DNA from: Aporrectodea caliginosa
Lineage: Eukaryota > Annelida > Clitellata > Crassiclitellata > Lumbricidae
DNA: 64,000 nt
Reading direction: 5' to 3'
NCBI GenBank assembly: GCA_020284085.1
Contig: JACEVL010000147.1
Location: forward strand, 577,501 to 641,500
Shown here: positions 43,201 through 54,634 of the stretch, piece by piece
Numbering within the stretch: position 1 is the stretch's first letter
Layout of the letters: the number at the start of each line of letters is the position of its first letter
Position numbers and translations under genes: made by a program
Notes under the pieces: model-generated
What the model was told of the DNA's origin: nothing
What the model saw: only the letters and a program-made list of their open reading frames with translations
Databases searched by the model: none

Positions 43201-44979
43201 TCATCATCGGTGGATTTCTCTTCCTCTTTCTGATCAGTTCCACTGGCTTCCTGTTCGTTAGACGTCGTCTTCTCTTCGTCCAAGGACTTCTTTGATTTTG
43301 AATGTGACGCTGAGTCGTCGTATTCAGTGTCAATATCAGTACTGTCATTTTCAGTATCGGGGTCACTTCGGTTTGATTCCCCCGAATCTCCCCTCAGAAT
43401 GCGGTCATAGTTATTGATCTGGGCACAGTCGACGTAGACGAGACCCTTCTTCCGGCGGACGAGTTGAAGGACTTCGACCTTGACATCGGACTTTGAGTCA
43501 TCCGAATCAGTGTCGTCGTCTAGCAATCCTTCTGCCAACGCATCCATATACCACGCCTTGAGGTCGCATTTAAGGGCGTTTGTCTCGCCCACGGATGAAA
43601 TCCTATTAACAACAGTCACTAACAGTATCAGACATGGCTGTCAAAACTAATATCCCAGCTACTCCTTAAAGACATGGTGTACTTAGATACAGATCTAATG
43701 TCGCTAACAGAACGTTTAGGTCACTACGAAACTCTCCATTCTCAGCGATAAGATGATGTAATATAAGCACATCGTGAAATCAGGAAATGTGAGGTGACGT
43801 AATGTCATGTAATATAATAATAGTAACTTCTATTGCGCCGATATCTAATGCACAAGGCATCAACCGATGGCACATCAAAATCAATCCGTAATGAGGTCAG
43901 TATCCAGAAGATCGATCCGTAAGAGACAGAGAGGCAGCCTACGATGAATATGTAATTTGAAAGAGGTAAGTTTTCAGTCGAGAACGAAATGACACAAGTG
44001 ACTGAGCACAGCGCACATACACAGGGAGAGAGTTCCAAAAATTAGGCCCAGCAACCGAAAAGGTCGTTACCAAGAACAGTTCTTGATTTAGGTATGATCA
44101 GACAAAGATGATCAGATGACCTCATTGCATAACGATAAGTCTGGGGAATAAGCACTGATTTTAAATATTCTGTTTAGCCAGTGTTCACAGCTTTATAAAC
44201 TATGAGCCCCAGTTTGAAACGAATTCTTCCTGAACAGGAAGCCAATGCAAAGATTTAAGCACAGGGGTTATATGCTCATATTTAGATATATTAGTTATGG
44301 CTCTAGCAAACTCTCTGCAGCTTCAGAAATTTTGACTTATTGATACCAATAAGAAGCGAGTTACAGTAATCTAGGCTAACGGAAACCAATGCATTTGCTA
44401 GAGATATCCTTGCGAAAATGGGCACACAATGCCTAATATGATGACTTACAGATACTGCTAGCGTGGCCAAGGTAAGGTCAGGTCATTATCAGGTTAGGTC
44501 ATTTAAGGTGATGTGGTCACTGGTCAGGTACCGCCAAGTCAGATAAGATAAGATAAGGTAAGACAATTTATTATTAGATCACTACTTTTATTATTATTAT
44601 TATCTTCATATTTACATTAATTAATACTAATTAATATTAGTATCGCTGTCATCATCATTATTATCAGCATTAGGTGTGAATACATCTAGATAACATTTCC
44701 GCTAACAGAGTTCCTGTTGAAAAGATGATCGTGCTAAATTACAAACATGAAAAACAGATCGATGCAACAGTGTCAACCCATCTTAGAGTCTGGATAACAG
44801 AATTCGACAACAGTTTAACCAGATGAAATCCACAGAAAATGAATTCCGATGTTTGGCCCTAATTAGTCATTGACCGGTTGAAGTTTTAGGCATTGGTTCG
44901 ATAAGATGTCTTTAAATTAAACTTACCCAATCTTAACACAACATAGGAGAAGAAATGCGGCTATATTCGTATTCATCAT
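36751..44979 (-). CDS. Secreted acidic coiled-coil protein with fibrinogen domain, four exons
   Basis: Joining 44979-44927, 43602-38504, 37962-37774 and 37223-36751 gives 5814 nt, 1937 residues, with GT-AG introns and matching phases (2, 1, 1). Layout: signal peptide (about 1-18); a Cys-containing N-terminal segment with RGDS at 88-91; twenty 15-residue acidic repeats (about 186-486); a second Cys-containing segment (about 540-590); Ser/Thr/Glu repeats of 11-12 residues; a long coiled coil (about 1099-1312); 16-residue Lys/Glu repeats and a Pro/Lys/Ser tract; and a fibrinogen C-terminal domain (1718-1937). Coiled coil plus fibrinogen domain is the plan of angiopoietins and of Drosophila Scabrous, but the acidic expansion is far larger. 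The product should be extracellular. I find no named orthologue. Partner and function are unknown; RGDS suggests integrin binding, which is inference. Confidence 0.9.
37224..37773. other. Intron 3 of the fibrinogen-domain gene
   Basis: Contains GAGTGAGTGG-type degenerate simple repeats at about 37315-37420 and 37680-37760. Confidence 0.6.
37774..37962 (-). CDS. Fibrinogen-domain gene exon 3: first part of fibrinogen domain
   Basis: Acceptor TTCTTGCAG|AT and donor GGAA|GTAAGA, phase 1 at both ends, 189 nt. It encodes [38 protein letters not shown] and [13 protein letters not shown]. These are the N-terminal subdomain landmarks of fibrinogen C-terminal domains, including the first disulfide pair. 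Confidence 0.95.
37963..38503. other. Intron 2 of the fibrinogen-domain gene
   Basis: No feature recognised. Confidence 0.6.
38504..43602 (-). CDS. Fibrinogen-domain gene exon 2: 5.1 kb exon with repeats and coiled coil
   Basis: Acceptor TTAATAG|GATTTC (phase 2 in) and donor ATGAAGG|GTAAAG (phase 1 out), 5099 nt with no stop. It is rich in Asp, Glu, Ser, Lys and Thr. Cysteines are few: residues 30 and 77 before the first repeat array, and the [12 protein letters not shown] pair after it. The coiled-coil part has regularly spaced Leu/Ile ([33 protein letters not shown]). Three separate tandem-repeat regions make it prone to length variation. The long plus-strand frames here are antisense shadows. 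Confidence 0.93.
38925..39150 (-). repeat. Coding repeats of 16 residues, Lys/Glu-rich
   Basis: Four to five 48 bp units of the form [16 protein letters not shown]; the central ones are nearly identical in DNA. Confidence 0.9.
40690..41390 (-). repeat. Coding repeats of 11-12 residues, Ser/Thr/Glu-rich
   Basis: Degenerate units of the form [12 protein letters not shown] recur about twenty times. They are less uniform than the 45 bp array, so probably older. Confidence 0.8.
42198..43097 (-). repeat. Coding minisatellite, 20 units of 45 bp
   Basis: Twenty consecutive 15-residue units with consensus [15 protein letters not shown]; variants include [15 protein letters not shown]. All units keep exact length, so the frame is preserved. 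Each unit has about six acidic residues and most have a Ser-x-Glu motif, the consensus of the secretory kinase Fam20C. Confidence 0.95.
43383..43394 (-). other. RGDS motif in the fibrinogen-domain protein
   Basis: Codons AGG GGA GAT TCG read RGDS (residues 88-91) within ILRGDSGES, in a polar and probably exposed region. RGD is the classical integrin-recognition tripeptide; its use here is inferred. Confidence 0.7.
43826..44470 (-). mobile_element. Dispersed repeat in intron 1 of the fibrinogen-domain gene
   Basis: Contains AACAGGAAGCCAATG and a following TTTAAGCACAGGGGTTATAT segment, of a kind I recall from repetitive elements of aquatic animals. It shares AACAGGAAGCCAATG with 13336. Class not established. 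Confidence 0.4.
44927..44979 (-). CDS. Fibrinogen-domain gene exon 1: signal peptide
   Basis: Starts with two consecutive ATGs and encodes [17 protein letters not shown] before ATTGG|GTAAGT, phase 2. The hydrophobic core AAFLLLCCV is a typical signal peptide. Joining to exon 2 (GG+G) gives [17 protein letters not shown] box lies 130 bases upstream. The exon is too short to appear as an open frame of ordinary length. Confidence 0.86.
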
Positions 44980-45108
44980 ACTAACTTAATGTTTCTTGAA
45001 AAGATAAATGTAAATATTGTTGTCTTAAAGTCGTTTACTTCGAATCACTCGTTGTCTCGATATTCCTCGCAGCCTAAGCTTGCACGGCTAACAGTCGCTT
45101 GTAACCGG

Positions 45109-45117
45109 ATTTATATA
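45109..45117 (-). promoter_or_regulatory. TATA box of the fibrinogen-domain gene
   Basis: TATATAAAT on the minus strand, 130 bases upstream of the signal-peptide ATG, in a region with no other coding signal. This predicts a transcription start near 45080. Confidence 0.55.
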
Positions 45118-45119
45118 AG

Positions 45120-46319
45120 CTGGTTAATTCTTCTATTTACGCAGTTTGGCATCTGCCTTTGGAATATAACTAGAATGAGAGAGCACGCATGGCATACACG
45201 TCATGATCCACGTTGTCCCTGCTACGTTGTACGCATTGCGTGTGCTGCAGCTGGGCTGTATAGGCGCAGGCCTTCAAGCAAAGGCCTAAAGGTCGATAGT
45301 CAATGCAGTGGCGTGGACACAGACAGCTAAGGTACTGACACATATAGGACACGCATCATTGGCTGGGTGATGATCGAGATATATATAAAGCTTCGGCTTT
45401 CCCTTTACGTCAGCATACTGTATGTGTCGAGTTGTACACAGATAATAATTATAAAGTTATATTGGTCATCGCTGATAATAAAATTAAGCCATCGCAAGTG
45501 GTTTAACAGCGTGTGGTGTAACTTCTATTGGCCATACAGTTTGCAAAATCCTTACGCTTTCAAAAGAAATAAATACACAGAGTTAAATAATTATTTCAAT
45601 GCACACGCTAATTTCCGCCTTAGTACATCTCCAGGAAAACTAACAAAGGGTACATGGTAACATGAGCGAAATTCAAATTACTACGGTAGTTCGACAACGT
45701 GCTCCTGCAGAAGCTTATTTATGTCTCATACTTCTGATTGACCGTCTTTGTGAATTCTAGCCCATATCACACGTCAACAGTAGAAATTCATTCAGAATAA
45801 CTGCACGTGTGTCTGATAATATATAACGCTGTGGCTCTGATAGAAGCTGTAGGCCTAGCTATGAAGTATAGGCCTGACTATAATTGAGATGCGTGTTCGG
45901 TCTGCATTTCATGCGACAGATGGAGATGCATCGATCCAGACAACACACCAATAGATATCCATACATGCAATCCCTATGATGTGTGACATCGTATGTATCA
46001 TATACATGTATATATATATATATATACACACGTCGGTACGAAGCACGTAGGCCTATATATGATATGATATGTATTATGGATCGGTGTACGGATGTGTGTA
46101 TGTACAATGCACAATACATAGGCCTACTTACGTGTGCATGTGGGAATATGTGTATACAGGAATGTATAGTATATACAGTATATACAGTATGTATTCATAT
46201 ATCTACATATATCATATATGTATGTCACTATGTATAATTATATCTATATATATCATATGTAGGCTATGTATGTATTTATATGTATGTAGCTATATATCAC
46301 TCAAGTCTTTTTACTTTTA
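45120..46319. other. Upstream region of the fibrinogen-domain gene
   Basis: No gene recognised. TATA/TATG-rich simple sequence at about 45990-46300. Confidence 0.4.
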
Positions 46320-46400
46320 CCGTGGCTGGGCTGGGAGCGCTTCTGAGTAGATTTCTTGAAGGGGCGCTATATAAATCTCCAGAATGAATGAATGAATGAA
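46320..46400 (+). mobile_element. Dispersed element 3' end with stem-loop
   Basis: GGGAGCGCTTCTGAGTAGA then GGGGCGCTATATAAATCTC and (GAAT)n; near-identical to 24750-24815. Confidence 0.72.
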
Positions 46401-48086
46401 TATATGTATGCGTGTATTTATGTATGTATATAGGCCCTATAGTCTACTTGATGACGTATTTCTAAAGCAAGTAAACAACTGGGATGAATCGAGGACCTAT
46501 TAAACCAATACAATACAACGCCAATCAGGCAAAGAATCAGATCGAGGGTCAGAACGGACACAGATGGATAGACAGCCGATCAGTCTGTCAAAGAAAAACA
46601 AGACGATGACAACTTAACAAGCAGTAGACAACACAAAAACACAGAGAAAGTATTGACTCGATGGAACAGAACCTTATATGTTATAGGGATCCATAATTAT
46701 TTTCAGGCGTCGATGTGAACATCCATCAAGTTCCGATCGGTGCAACTGGTGCACAGTCTGACGGCGTTCAGTCGACGAATCCATCCGTCTTCTTAGGATG
46801 CTTAGTAATACCAGCGATTGCACGTCTTTCTGCGTCTAGATGTCATCGTCTGTCTGCCTTAGGATTTTAGGAAGAGGTCGATTGGTGCTAAGACGGCGTT
46901 TCACTCAATGTCCCAGTGTCTGGGCGTGGAAATGGCTGAATGGTAACACGCTGGCACGAAGATCAGAAGTCCATAATGCTCACTTAGCCTTCAACTCCCT
47001 AGGGGGCGACTGTAAAATGAGCAGTAGGACAGATGGGCGCTTTGCATGACTGCCATACAGTTAAATTCGACTTCTGCTATAGATATACAGTTGTTATCAT
47101 CTGTTACTAGGATATCATGTAATCTTACTGCGCACTTGTCATTTGGAAATTGGAATTGATAAACGAATATTATTATAATGCAGAGTATTTGACCAACGAT
47201 GAGATACAACGGCACATGTCGCAGTATGATCTAGGCTTCTAGAAGGTGTTTAAGTTAAAGGTAACAATCCCATATTTGTACGCCTCTGTAGAAACACGTC
47301 AGAAGCATGGACCTGCTAGACTTGACTGATATTTTCGAATCAGCGCATGCTCGACTCTCACGGCAACCCAACAGAATCCTAGACTTATAACGTGTTGACG
47401 CTCATAATGCCGAGTTTTGCCGACCGCACAAGGATGAGTAAGCCAGATGAGTCAGATGACCGTACATGTACACATTGCTTAGTTCCACACTTAGTGCGAT
47501 TTGGTCGTTGCCTGTAGCCTGAATAAGCTGCACCTATAGGCAACGGCAGCCATTGAATCCAATTCAATTTTATCCTCAATTTCTACAGCGACTCATTTAG
47601 AGGAATAGCTCCTATTTGGCACAGATCTCAACGAGCTCGTTATCCCGACTCGTCATTCTTCTTGTATTGTATTTCCTCTTGCTTCGTTACTTGCCTTGTC
47701 TTGTTAGGCCGAGAAAACCATCAGGGGTGCATACCCTTGATGAAAGAGTGCACTGAAGAACTCTTCCTCGTCGTCTGGTTCTCTCATCGACAGTGAACAG
47801 GCGATGTACTCATTCTGCTTGCTCGATTGTTTTTCAGATGTCGTTACATAAAATGTAAAATAAACCATTAAACCCCAATTAAAACTTCTAAGTATTCCCT
47901 CCGCCCCAGGGCTCATGACCGTATCATTCCTCCCGCAGATAATTTGATGCGTAAAACTTTCATCACTAGGATGATATATAAAGTATGATAAACATTGGCT
48001 GACTTCTTAGATATATGCGGGACAATAATGATTGTGCACCAAGGTGCTGTTGATTTATTAAGGGATATTGTCACTAACTTACTTAA
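46401..48086. other. Intergenic, no recognised gene
   Basis: Several short open frames but none with a recognised product. Confidence 0.4.
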
Positions 48087-48540
48087 GGGGCCGTCCATAA
48101 AGTACGTCACGCTATTTTGACCATTTTACCCCCCTCCCCCTGTCACAAACTGTCACAAAACTCGGACCCCCTAAAGTACGTCACACTTTCAACATAGAAA
48201 TAATAATACTTCCGAAAGCAAGGCTAATACATAAACAAGGCTTCGCAACAGCATTATTACTAGCGCTCTTAGCGAGAGGAATCGTGAAAAACACATTCAG
48301 GAGATATGCATTTCATGCTATTTTGACATAAAACTAATTAAAATGTTTCAGAAAATTTTTGAAAATTATTTTTAAAGCTATGAAATTCTACTAAAAAAAT
48401 AAAACATAAATTATAAATAAAATAAAAAATAAATAAATGTGTGACGTCACACATGGCCTGACCCCTCCCCCTGTCACAAACTGTCACACTTTCTTAAACC
48501 CCCTCCCCCCTGGAGCGTGACGTACTTTATGGACGGCCCC
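48087..48540. mobile_element. PIF/Harbinger-type MITE
   Basis: Inverted ends GGGGCCGTCCATAAAGTACG and CGTACTTTATGGACGGCCCC, flanked by TAA on both sides (48084-48086 and 48541-48543). A 3 bp TAA duplication with GG-starting ends is typical of PIF/Harbinger. Subterminal CCCCCTGTCACAAACTGTCA repeats also face each other. No transposase; 454 bp. Confidence 0.88.
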
Positions 48541-48543
48541 TAA

Positions 48544-49161
48544 TGCGAAAAACGTTTATTGTTAGGATACTTTATCCATTTTTAACTGCATGTATATATA
48601 AGATGTCTGTACACCAAAGTGCGATTAGCAATTGGTTAATAAAGAATATACTTACTTACTTACATTTTGAATGCGTGGTGCTTAAGTTTGTTCTGGCTGT
48701 ATATGTGTATATAATGAGTGTATATGGCTATTAATAGAACACCTTCTAGAACCAAAACTCCGCTAAAATTAGACATGCAATGTGCATCTAACTATGGTAG
48801 TCACAAGAGGATGCAAATAATTAGATATATCGGACTATTTATCCAGAGAATTTGCTCGAGAAATGCATTGGTTTAATTAGTACATTTCTGTTTCCATGGC
48901 GTCAATGCATCCTTTGTAAGGATGGCGACGTGGCAGACACACAAAGGACAGACACTGAGAAGACGTCTATCATATATAGCTATTGTTCAGTTTCATCAGC
49001 CATTGTTATCACTGCAGTGTGGAAACTGGCTTCATCTTACGGATGAAATACATGTATTCCATTGAGCGTGGGCGAGGCAGAAGCAGCAGCACGGCTGGCT
49101 GGAGGATATTGAGAAGCCGTTATAGTCTTTTAGCTAAGCTGTCTGGTAATCAGTCCATACG

Positions 49162-49169
<8 letters not shown>
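48544..49169. other. Intergenic, no recognised gene
   Basis: Nothing recognised. Confidence 0.4.

Positions 49170-49231
<62 letters not shown>
49170..49231 (+). repeat. (GACA)n microsatellite
   Basis: Uninterrupted GACA units after a short GA run. Confidence 0.95.
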
Positions 49232-49233
<2 letters not shown>

Positions 49234-49334
49234 GACATAAACAGATGCGATTTGCATACACACGGGTACATCATCATCATTGTCATCAACTTTGATGAGT
49301 AAATTTTATCACGCCGCCATCTAAAGCAGAAGGC

Positions 49335-49475
49335 ATATCATCATCATCGTCGTCATCATCTCATCATCATCGTCGTCGTCGTCGTCGTCATCATCATCAT
49401 CATCATCATCGTGGTCATTGCTGTTGTCCTTTTTGGTTTCTTCATCGTCGTCATCATCGTCATAAACAGCAGCAG
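49335..49475 (+). repeat. (CAT)n/(CGT)n microsatellite
   Basis: Impure trinucleotide array, similar in composition to 11340-11530. Confidence 0.92.
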
Positions 49476-49884
49476 CATCAGCAATAGCATCAGCAATGAC
49501 GGGCGTCATTATCGCCCCTACCAATGGCTACCATTCCGTCGAACGTGATGGCATCCTAGCAATGCGCAAGGCATAGGTCGAGGTCACATCCACGCCTATC
49601 TGTAATAAGACCCGTTCGGCATTCATGCAGTAAGACACAGAACCGGAGGTCATAGGGTCGAAAAGCGGAATTAAAAATGTAGGAGGGAAATCGAGATTGG
49701 AGAGACGACAGCAACCGCTCCTTCAAAGACTGAAGTCTATTCCAGAAACTCCTCGAAGCCATCATATAAGGTATACTCTGTTATACCAAGATAAGCGTTT
49801 CATCCAGAATATTCCTATCAAAGAACCTTCCGTCATACTATTGGATCTAAGAACTAAGGCATTCATTTGTCTTCGGCTGCTCAT

Positions 49885-49960
49885 TCATTCATTTCAGAGA
49901 TTTATATAGCGCCCCTTCAAGATTATCTACTCAGGAGCGCTCCCGACCAAACTGCTGCTG
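49885..49960 (-). mobile_element. Dispersed element 3' end with stem-loop, inverted copy
   Basis: Reverse complement of the 24750 and 46320 copies, including ATTTATATAGCGCCCC and the GAGCGCTCC arm. Confidence 0.7.
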
Positions 49961-50085
49961 CGTAGTGGCGTAGAATTCATACTCCTATTGGCATAATTAT
50001 AGACTATATATATATATATATATATATATTAAATTATAGTAGGACCTATACAGATGTGCGAACGCGCATATTACTATAACATTAC

Positions 50086-50222
50086 CAGAGGCGAAAATCT
50101 ATACATAACTTGGGGGGACAGAGTACCTACGAGGGCCGGATTTTTTGGTGGGGGGACAGAAGGACTTAAGTCAAAACTTTGGGCGAAAGTCCCCCTATGT
50201 CCCCCCATGATTTACGCCACTG
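50086..50222. mobile_element. hAT-like MITE
   Basis: Starts CAGAGGCGAAAATC and ends GATTTACGCCACTG, with GGGGGGACA-type subterminal repeats in inverse. Flanks AACATTAC and TATATTAC match at 6 of 8 positions, an aged 8 bp duplication. Confidence 0.65.
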
Positions 50223-50230
50223 TATATTAC

Positions 50231-52240
50231 ACGTATCTAGACTCTTTATATGCCAGCACGTTCAAATAACTGTAGACGTTGAAAGTTTGATTCTTTATCT
50301 TCTATAATTCAAAGCGTTCGTTTCAAGTTCAAAAAGTTTTTAATCACCTAAAACTTTCATATTAAGCCATCAGACTCCGTCTGATCAGACAAAAACACAA
50401 ATGACATCCAGGCCTAGAATTCTCTCGTACAGTCCCGGAATATGGTGTCGAAAAGAAATGCACATTATTGTTAGTAATTAAAAATAATAAAACAATGGTT
50501 TCAATGGTTAATGTGACAGGCGATGACACTAAGTCGACAGCAATGCTACAGAGAAGTGAAGACCTCACAGCGTATACAGTGCAAAACGCGAGAATTTCGC
50601 GCAATGGAGAAAGATGAAATGAAACGGCACGAAAACTAAATAGACAGACGGACAAAGGGAAGGACAGACACAGAGACGGACAGACCAAAGGACAAATAGA
50701 CAGAACGAAAACAGAATACATCAGAGAAAACGCCAAACGCATTATTTCGAATATTAAGAGTATAAGCGCGTACTCTTAATGGTTGAAATAATGCGTTTGA
50801 AATGTAGATGTTCGTCTGCTAAGAGTATGCATTAACGTGGCTGGAGCTCTCATAAACGTCAGACACTCGTAATATAGCTAAAGGCTTCGGTCTCTTCCGT
50901 CTAAGTCCAGTTACTTTTTTTGTCTGATTGCAGTAGGCACCAGAAACTGTTCTCTGTTGCAAGATGACTGAATTGCGCATTCTGATTACACCGCAGTATC
51001 TGCTATTACTAGAAATTATCGTAAGACATGGTCACAGGAAGTACAGCTAAAGATACGAAGCGCTGCTGCGTTCATCAGTTGTTAACTAGCAAAAGGCTGC
51101 GTATACAGAGTACAAAGGAAGATGTAATGTGAACCCTTGTTAAGTGCCACATATACCGAATCAGATGCAATACCGTATTTATAGTGCGCTGCAGTTTCGT
51201 ACAAAACAATTTCATATGCCAATACGTGAAGAAAGTCATCAAGTGCAGTGTCCAAAAGTGAAGCTTTCACTTCGCTAATGTGCTGAAGTACTGTGGAGCA
51301 CAGAAAAAGTGAAACGATTGCAAAGAAGTGAATGTCTGCCGTCTAGTATATCTCTATTTTAACTGGGCACATACAGACGATTCAAACGAAAAGGAACCTA
51401 AATGCAGACCAAAGACCATACATGGAATGAAGATCGACGACTAAACCAAAGGACAATATTTAGCAGACAGGACTCATTGGCGGAGGAGAGTAACTGTCAA
51501 GAACATTGGTCATTAGAAGACACATCGCAGCCAGATCGTCAATAATCACGCGTTAGAATGGACCTGACGACCAGACCATTTCAGAGAACACATACCAGAC
51601 CACGCACATGTATTATACCAGACCACAAACCTCCCAGACCACATAACCAGACGATTGTAAAACATAATAAAAGAAAGGATCGTGAAACGTGATTCATATT
51701 CGATCCGTTATTAAAGACCTGCTGGACACAGAATTATCAGCAACTCGCTGTCATGACAGATTATATTTAGTCAGCATCCAAACCTATCGTGTTTCTCGAT
51801 GTACTTGGGTCATGCGAGGGCAATCGCGTTGTCATTTCCTACGGCTACAGAACTTGCTTAAGTAAAGGGCAACGCACCCGCGATGAAATCGCTAATACGA
51901 GCTCACAAGAATAGCCCGACATTCCTTGCTAAAAGTTCTCGCTTTACAACAGAGTCTTGCAAGAAGGCTTCCTGCGTCCATAGACTGCTACAATGCACTG
52001 GCAGCCAGTTCAAAGAGATGAAGAAACGATGATCTGAGCACAAACCACCGGAACACCAGCAAACAGAAAGCCTTTGTTCCGTTCCTTTATATTCAGTTGG
52101 CTCAGTGATCCTTATACTAGTTCTGAGCTCAACACTTTCTAAAGGTCCAGTCGTTCAGCATCAGCTATTTCTGCTGCAGCCACTGCGTCGCCTCTTTAGC
52201 TGCGATCATCATATAGTCATACGCGAAGCGCCTGACCCAT
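50231..52240. other. Spacer downstream of the ankyrin-region gene
   Basis: No coding exon recognised. Confidence 0.4.
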
Positions 52241-53747
52241 TCACGCGTAGAGCGTCAGCTGCGGCATCTCGCGTTCATCGTCGTAACTCTCTCCGCAGAC
52301 GTCTTCCTCGTTCTCGACAGGTGGCGTCTCGTCGTCACTTCCGTGTTTCTCAAGAACCGGAATCAGCGACTCCGACTGCGCGGCTTCCGGTTTCGACGTC
52401 ACGCCGCCGTCGACTAACTCCCGCGAAACAGGGCGTCGTCGCGCATTGCCAAACACCGATAGGCGCCGATGCGGAACTGTAACTGCAGCAACTCCGCTCG
52501 ATGACGAACCATTGGCTACTCCTCGCTCCGTCGAACCGAGACTGGGACGATGAGGTGCTGCAGCTGGCACGTTGTGCGAAGATGCGGTCAAATCTTTTGA
52601 CGCCTTAGCGACATAACCAATCGTTTTCTCGATAACGGAAGAGGATTTGACCGGAAATGAGTTTGCAGTTGCGATGTGTTCGTTGCTGTGAACTGTCTGC
52701 TTACGTTCGGTCTTCTTCCGGTCTTCCCTTTCCTCTTCTCCTCCTCCTCCTCTATGATGAATCACAGTCGTTGGTTTGTCGACGTCCTTTCGAGCGTCGC
52801 ATTTGATAGAGTTGAGATCAGTCGAAGAAGAAGAAGAAGAAGGACCCTTGATATCACAGAGCACAATTCTGCACTGTTCGAGGGTGTCTCTCGAACTGCC
52901 GCTCTCTCCTTTCGGGTCAGCTGGAGGCAGAGGAGTGGCACGAGGAGTTGGAACAGCGGAAGGAGGACCAGGAGAGGCTGGACGATTCGGAATCTTCCTT
53001 TTAGATTCCAGTTTCGTTGGATTCTGTTGGTTTGACCCATTTCCTGTCACGGCCTCGCAGGTCCTCGTCAGCTTCTCAACACCAGACGGAGCTGATGCTG
53101 TCACGTCCGCTGGGCTGGCCAACTCAGATTTCGATGTGTGGATAGTAACAGATGCGAATGAAGAGGAAGGGGAGATGGAAGAGGAATCGGATCCACTGAG
53201 GGATGCACCGCTGGAGACAGATGTATTTCCAGCGACGGTTGATAGGTTCTTAGAGTCTCTTGCTTCCTTCCGTCTGCTGAAGAACCGGTCGCTAGAGGGA
53301 CAAGCGACACCCCCACAGCGGGGCGCGCGCAGAGGGACCCTGTGGACACCGATGTCGAGCAGTCCCTTGAGACTGGCATCGATCTCGACGTAGCTCGATC
53401 TGTTGTCTGCTCCAATCGCAGAAGAACAATGCGTCCTCTGACGAGACGAAGACAAAGACATCATCCATACACGATGCTGCTGCTGCTGCAGTTGCTGATG
53501 ATGGGGGTTTATGACGGAGACGGAAGAAGTGGAGGCGCCGGAAGAAGGAGTAGAGAGCTGGTGGTCAAGTGATGACGATGGTCCTGGAAGTGGATGTCCC
53601 AGGGTATCGCCGGACGCTGTCTCCGTGGAGGAAGGGGGATCGGCTGGATTGACGACATGGACGTAGGTCAGATCACCGTTGAGAAGAAGGAAGTCTTCCA
53701 CTTTGACATCATCGCATAGATCGGAAACGCTGTGAAAATTTCTTGGC
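52241..53747 (-). CDS. Long Ser/Pro-rich terminal exon of an unidentified gene
   Basis: Open for 502 codons after a strong acceptor (pyrimidine tract, CGTTTAG|G, phase 2) down to a TGA at 52241-52243. The start [20 protein letters not shown] and [14 protein letters not shown] looks folded. The rest is Ser-, Pro-, Thr- and charge-rich and probably disordered, with [17 protein letters not shown] and [17 protein letters not shown] as more conserved-looking islands. No membrane span. I do not recognise the family. The ankyrin exon at 62412-62557 on the same strand may be an upstream exon, but its phase 1 donor does not fit this phase 2 acceptor directly. Confidence 0.78.
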
Positions 53748-53790
53748 CTAAACGAGAGAAAAAAGCACAATTACAGGCTGCACATAATGC
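53748..53790. other. Intron side of the acceptor of the Ser/Pro-rich exon
   Basis: Pyrimidine tract on the minus strand before the AG at 53748-53749. Confidence 0.6.
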
Positions 53791-53794
53791 TTAT

Positions 53795-54080
53795 AAAATT
53801 ATATATGTGTGGGTGTTTATGTGTGCGTGTATGTGCGTGTGTGTGTGTGTTTGTGTGTGCTTGCGTGAGTGTGTGTGTATATGTGCGTGTGTGTGTGTAT
53901 ATGTGCGTGTGTGTGTATATGTGCGTGTTTGTGCGTGTGTGTGTTTGTATGCGTGTGTTTGTATATGTGTGTGTATGTATGCATGTGTGTGTGTGCGTTT
54001 GTGTGTGTGTGCGTTTGTGTGTGTGTGTGTGTATGTGTGCATATTTGTGTGTATGTGTGTATGTGCTTGTGTGTGTGTTA
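53795..54080 (+). repeat. (TG)n-type microsatellite
   Basis: A long impure array of TGTG, TGCG and TATG. Overlapping open frames of VCVCVC or HTHTHT type are artefacts. Confidence 0.95.
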
Positions 54081-54264
54081 CGTTTGGTCTGAATTAATCG
54101 GTGAGCTGTGTGCTACTGTCTGCATTCCGAATCAGCCGAGCCTTCTGCTCATTTACATAGACACTATACAAAGAATGCCTTTGTATATATGCATGTGTAT
54201 GTGTGTATGATGCATACATATATATGTATATGTGTATATATATAGTATTGATGCACGGTGTGTT

Positions 54265-54400
54265 GCTACGGTGGAGACAGACACAGACAGACACGGACAC
54301 ACAGAGACAGACAGACAGAGAAAGACATAGAGACAGAGACGAATGATGGAGAAGCCGTCGTTTTAAGTGGTCGTCGTCGTCGTCGTCGTCGTTGTTGTCG
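54265..54400 (+). repeat. (GACA)n then (GTC)n simple repeats
   Basis: ACAGACAGAC array at 54275-54340 and a short GTCGTC run at 54370-54392. Confidence 0.9.
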
Positions 54401-54634
54401 TTCTCACTCATTGGATCATCGGAGACCAAATCGATCGATATAGAGATCGGTGTGCGTGCGGGCGGACGTCGCTCGGCGGATTGACGACGACCACAGAACA
54501 GGCCTCTCTATCTGTCTCTCTATTCCCTATCGGTCTATGTCTGTCTGCTTGTTCGTCTGTCTGTCTGTCTCCATTTACCAGGTTGCCTGCTTGGCTGCCT
54601 TGCTACCTGCTTCCCCACACGTCTGTCTCTATCG

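Noticed and set aside
42199..43233. 344-codon plus-strand frame of [15 protein letters not shown] repeats
   Set aside because: Antisense shadow of the 45 bp coding repeats. The minus strand has splice sites, a signal peptide exon and a fibrinogen domain.
53732..54210. Cys/Val-rich frames that look like a secreted cysteine-rich protein
   Set aside because: Translation of an impure (TG)n microsatellite.
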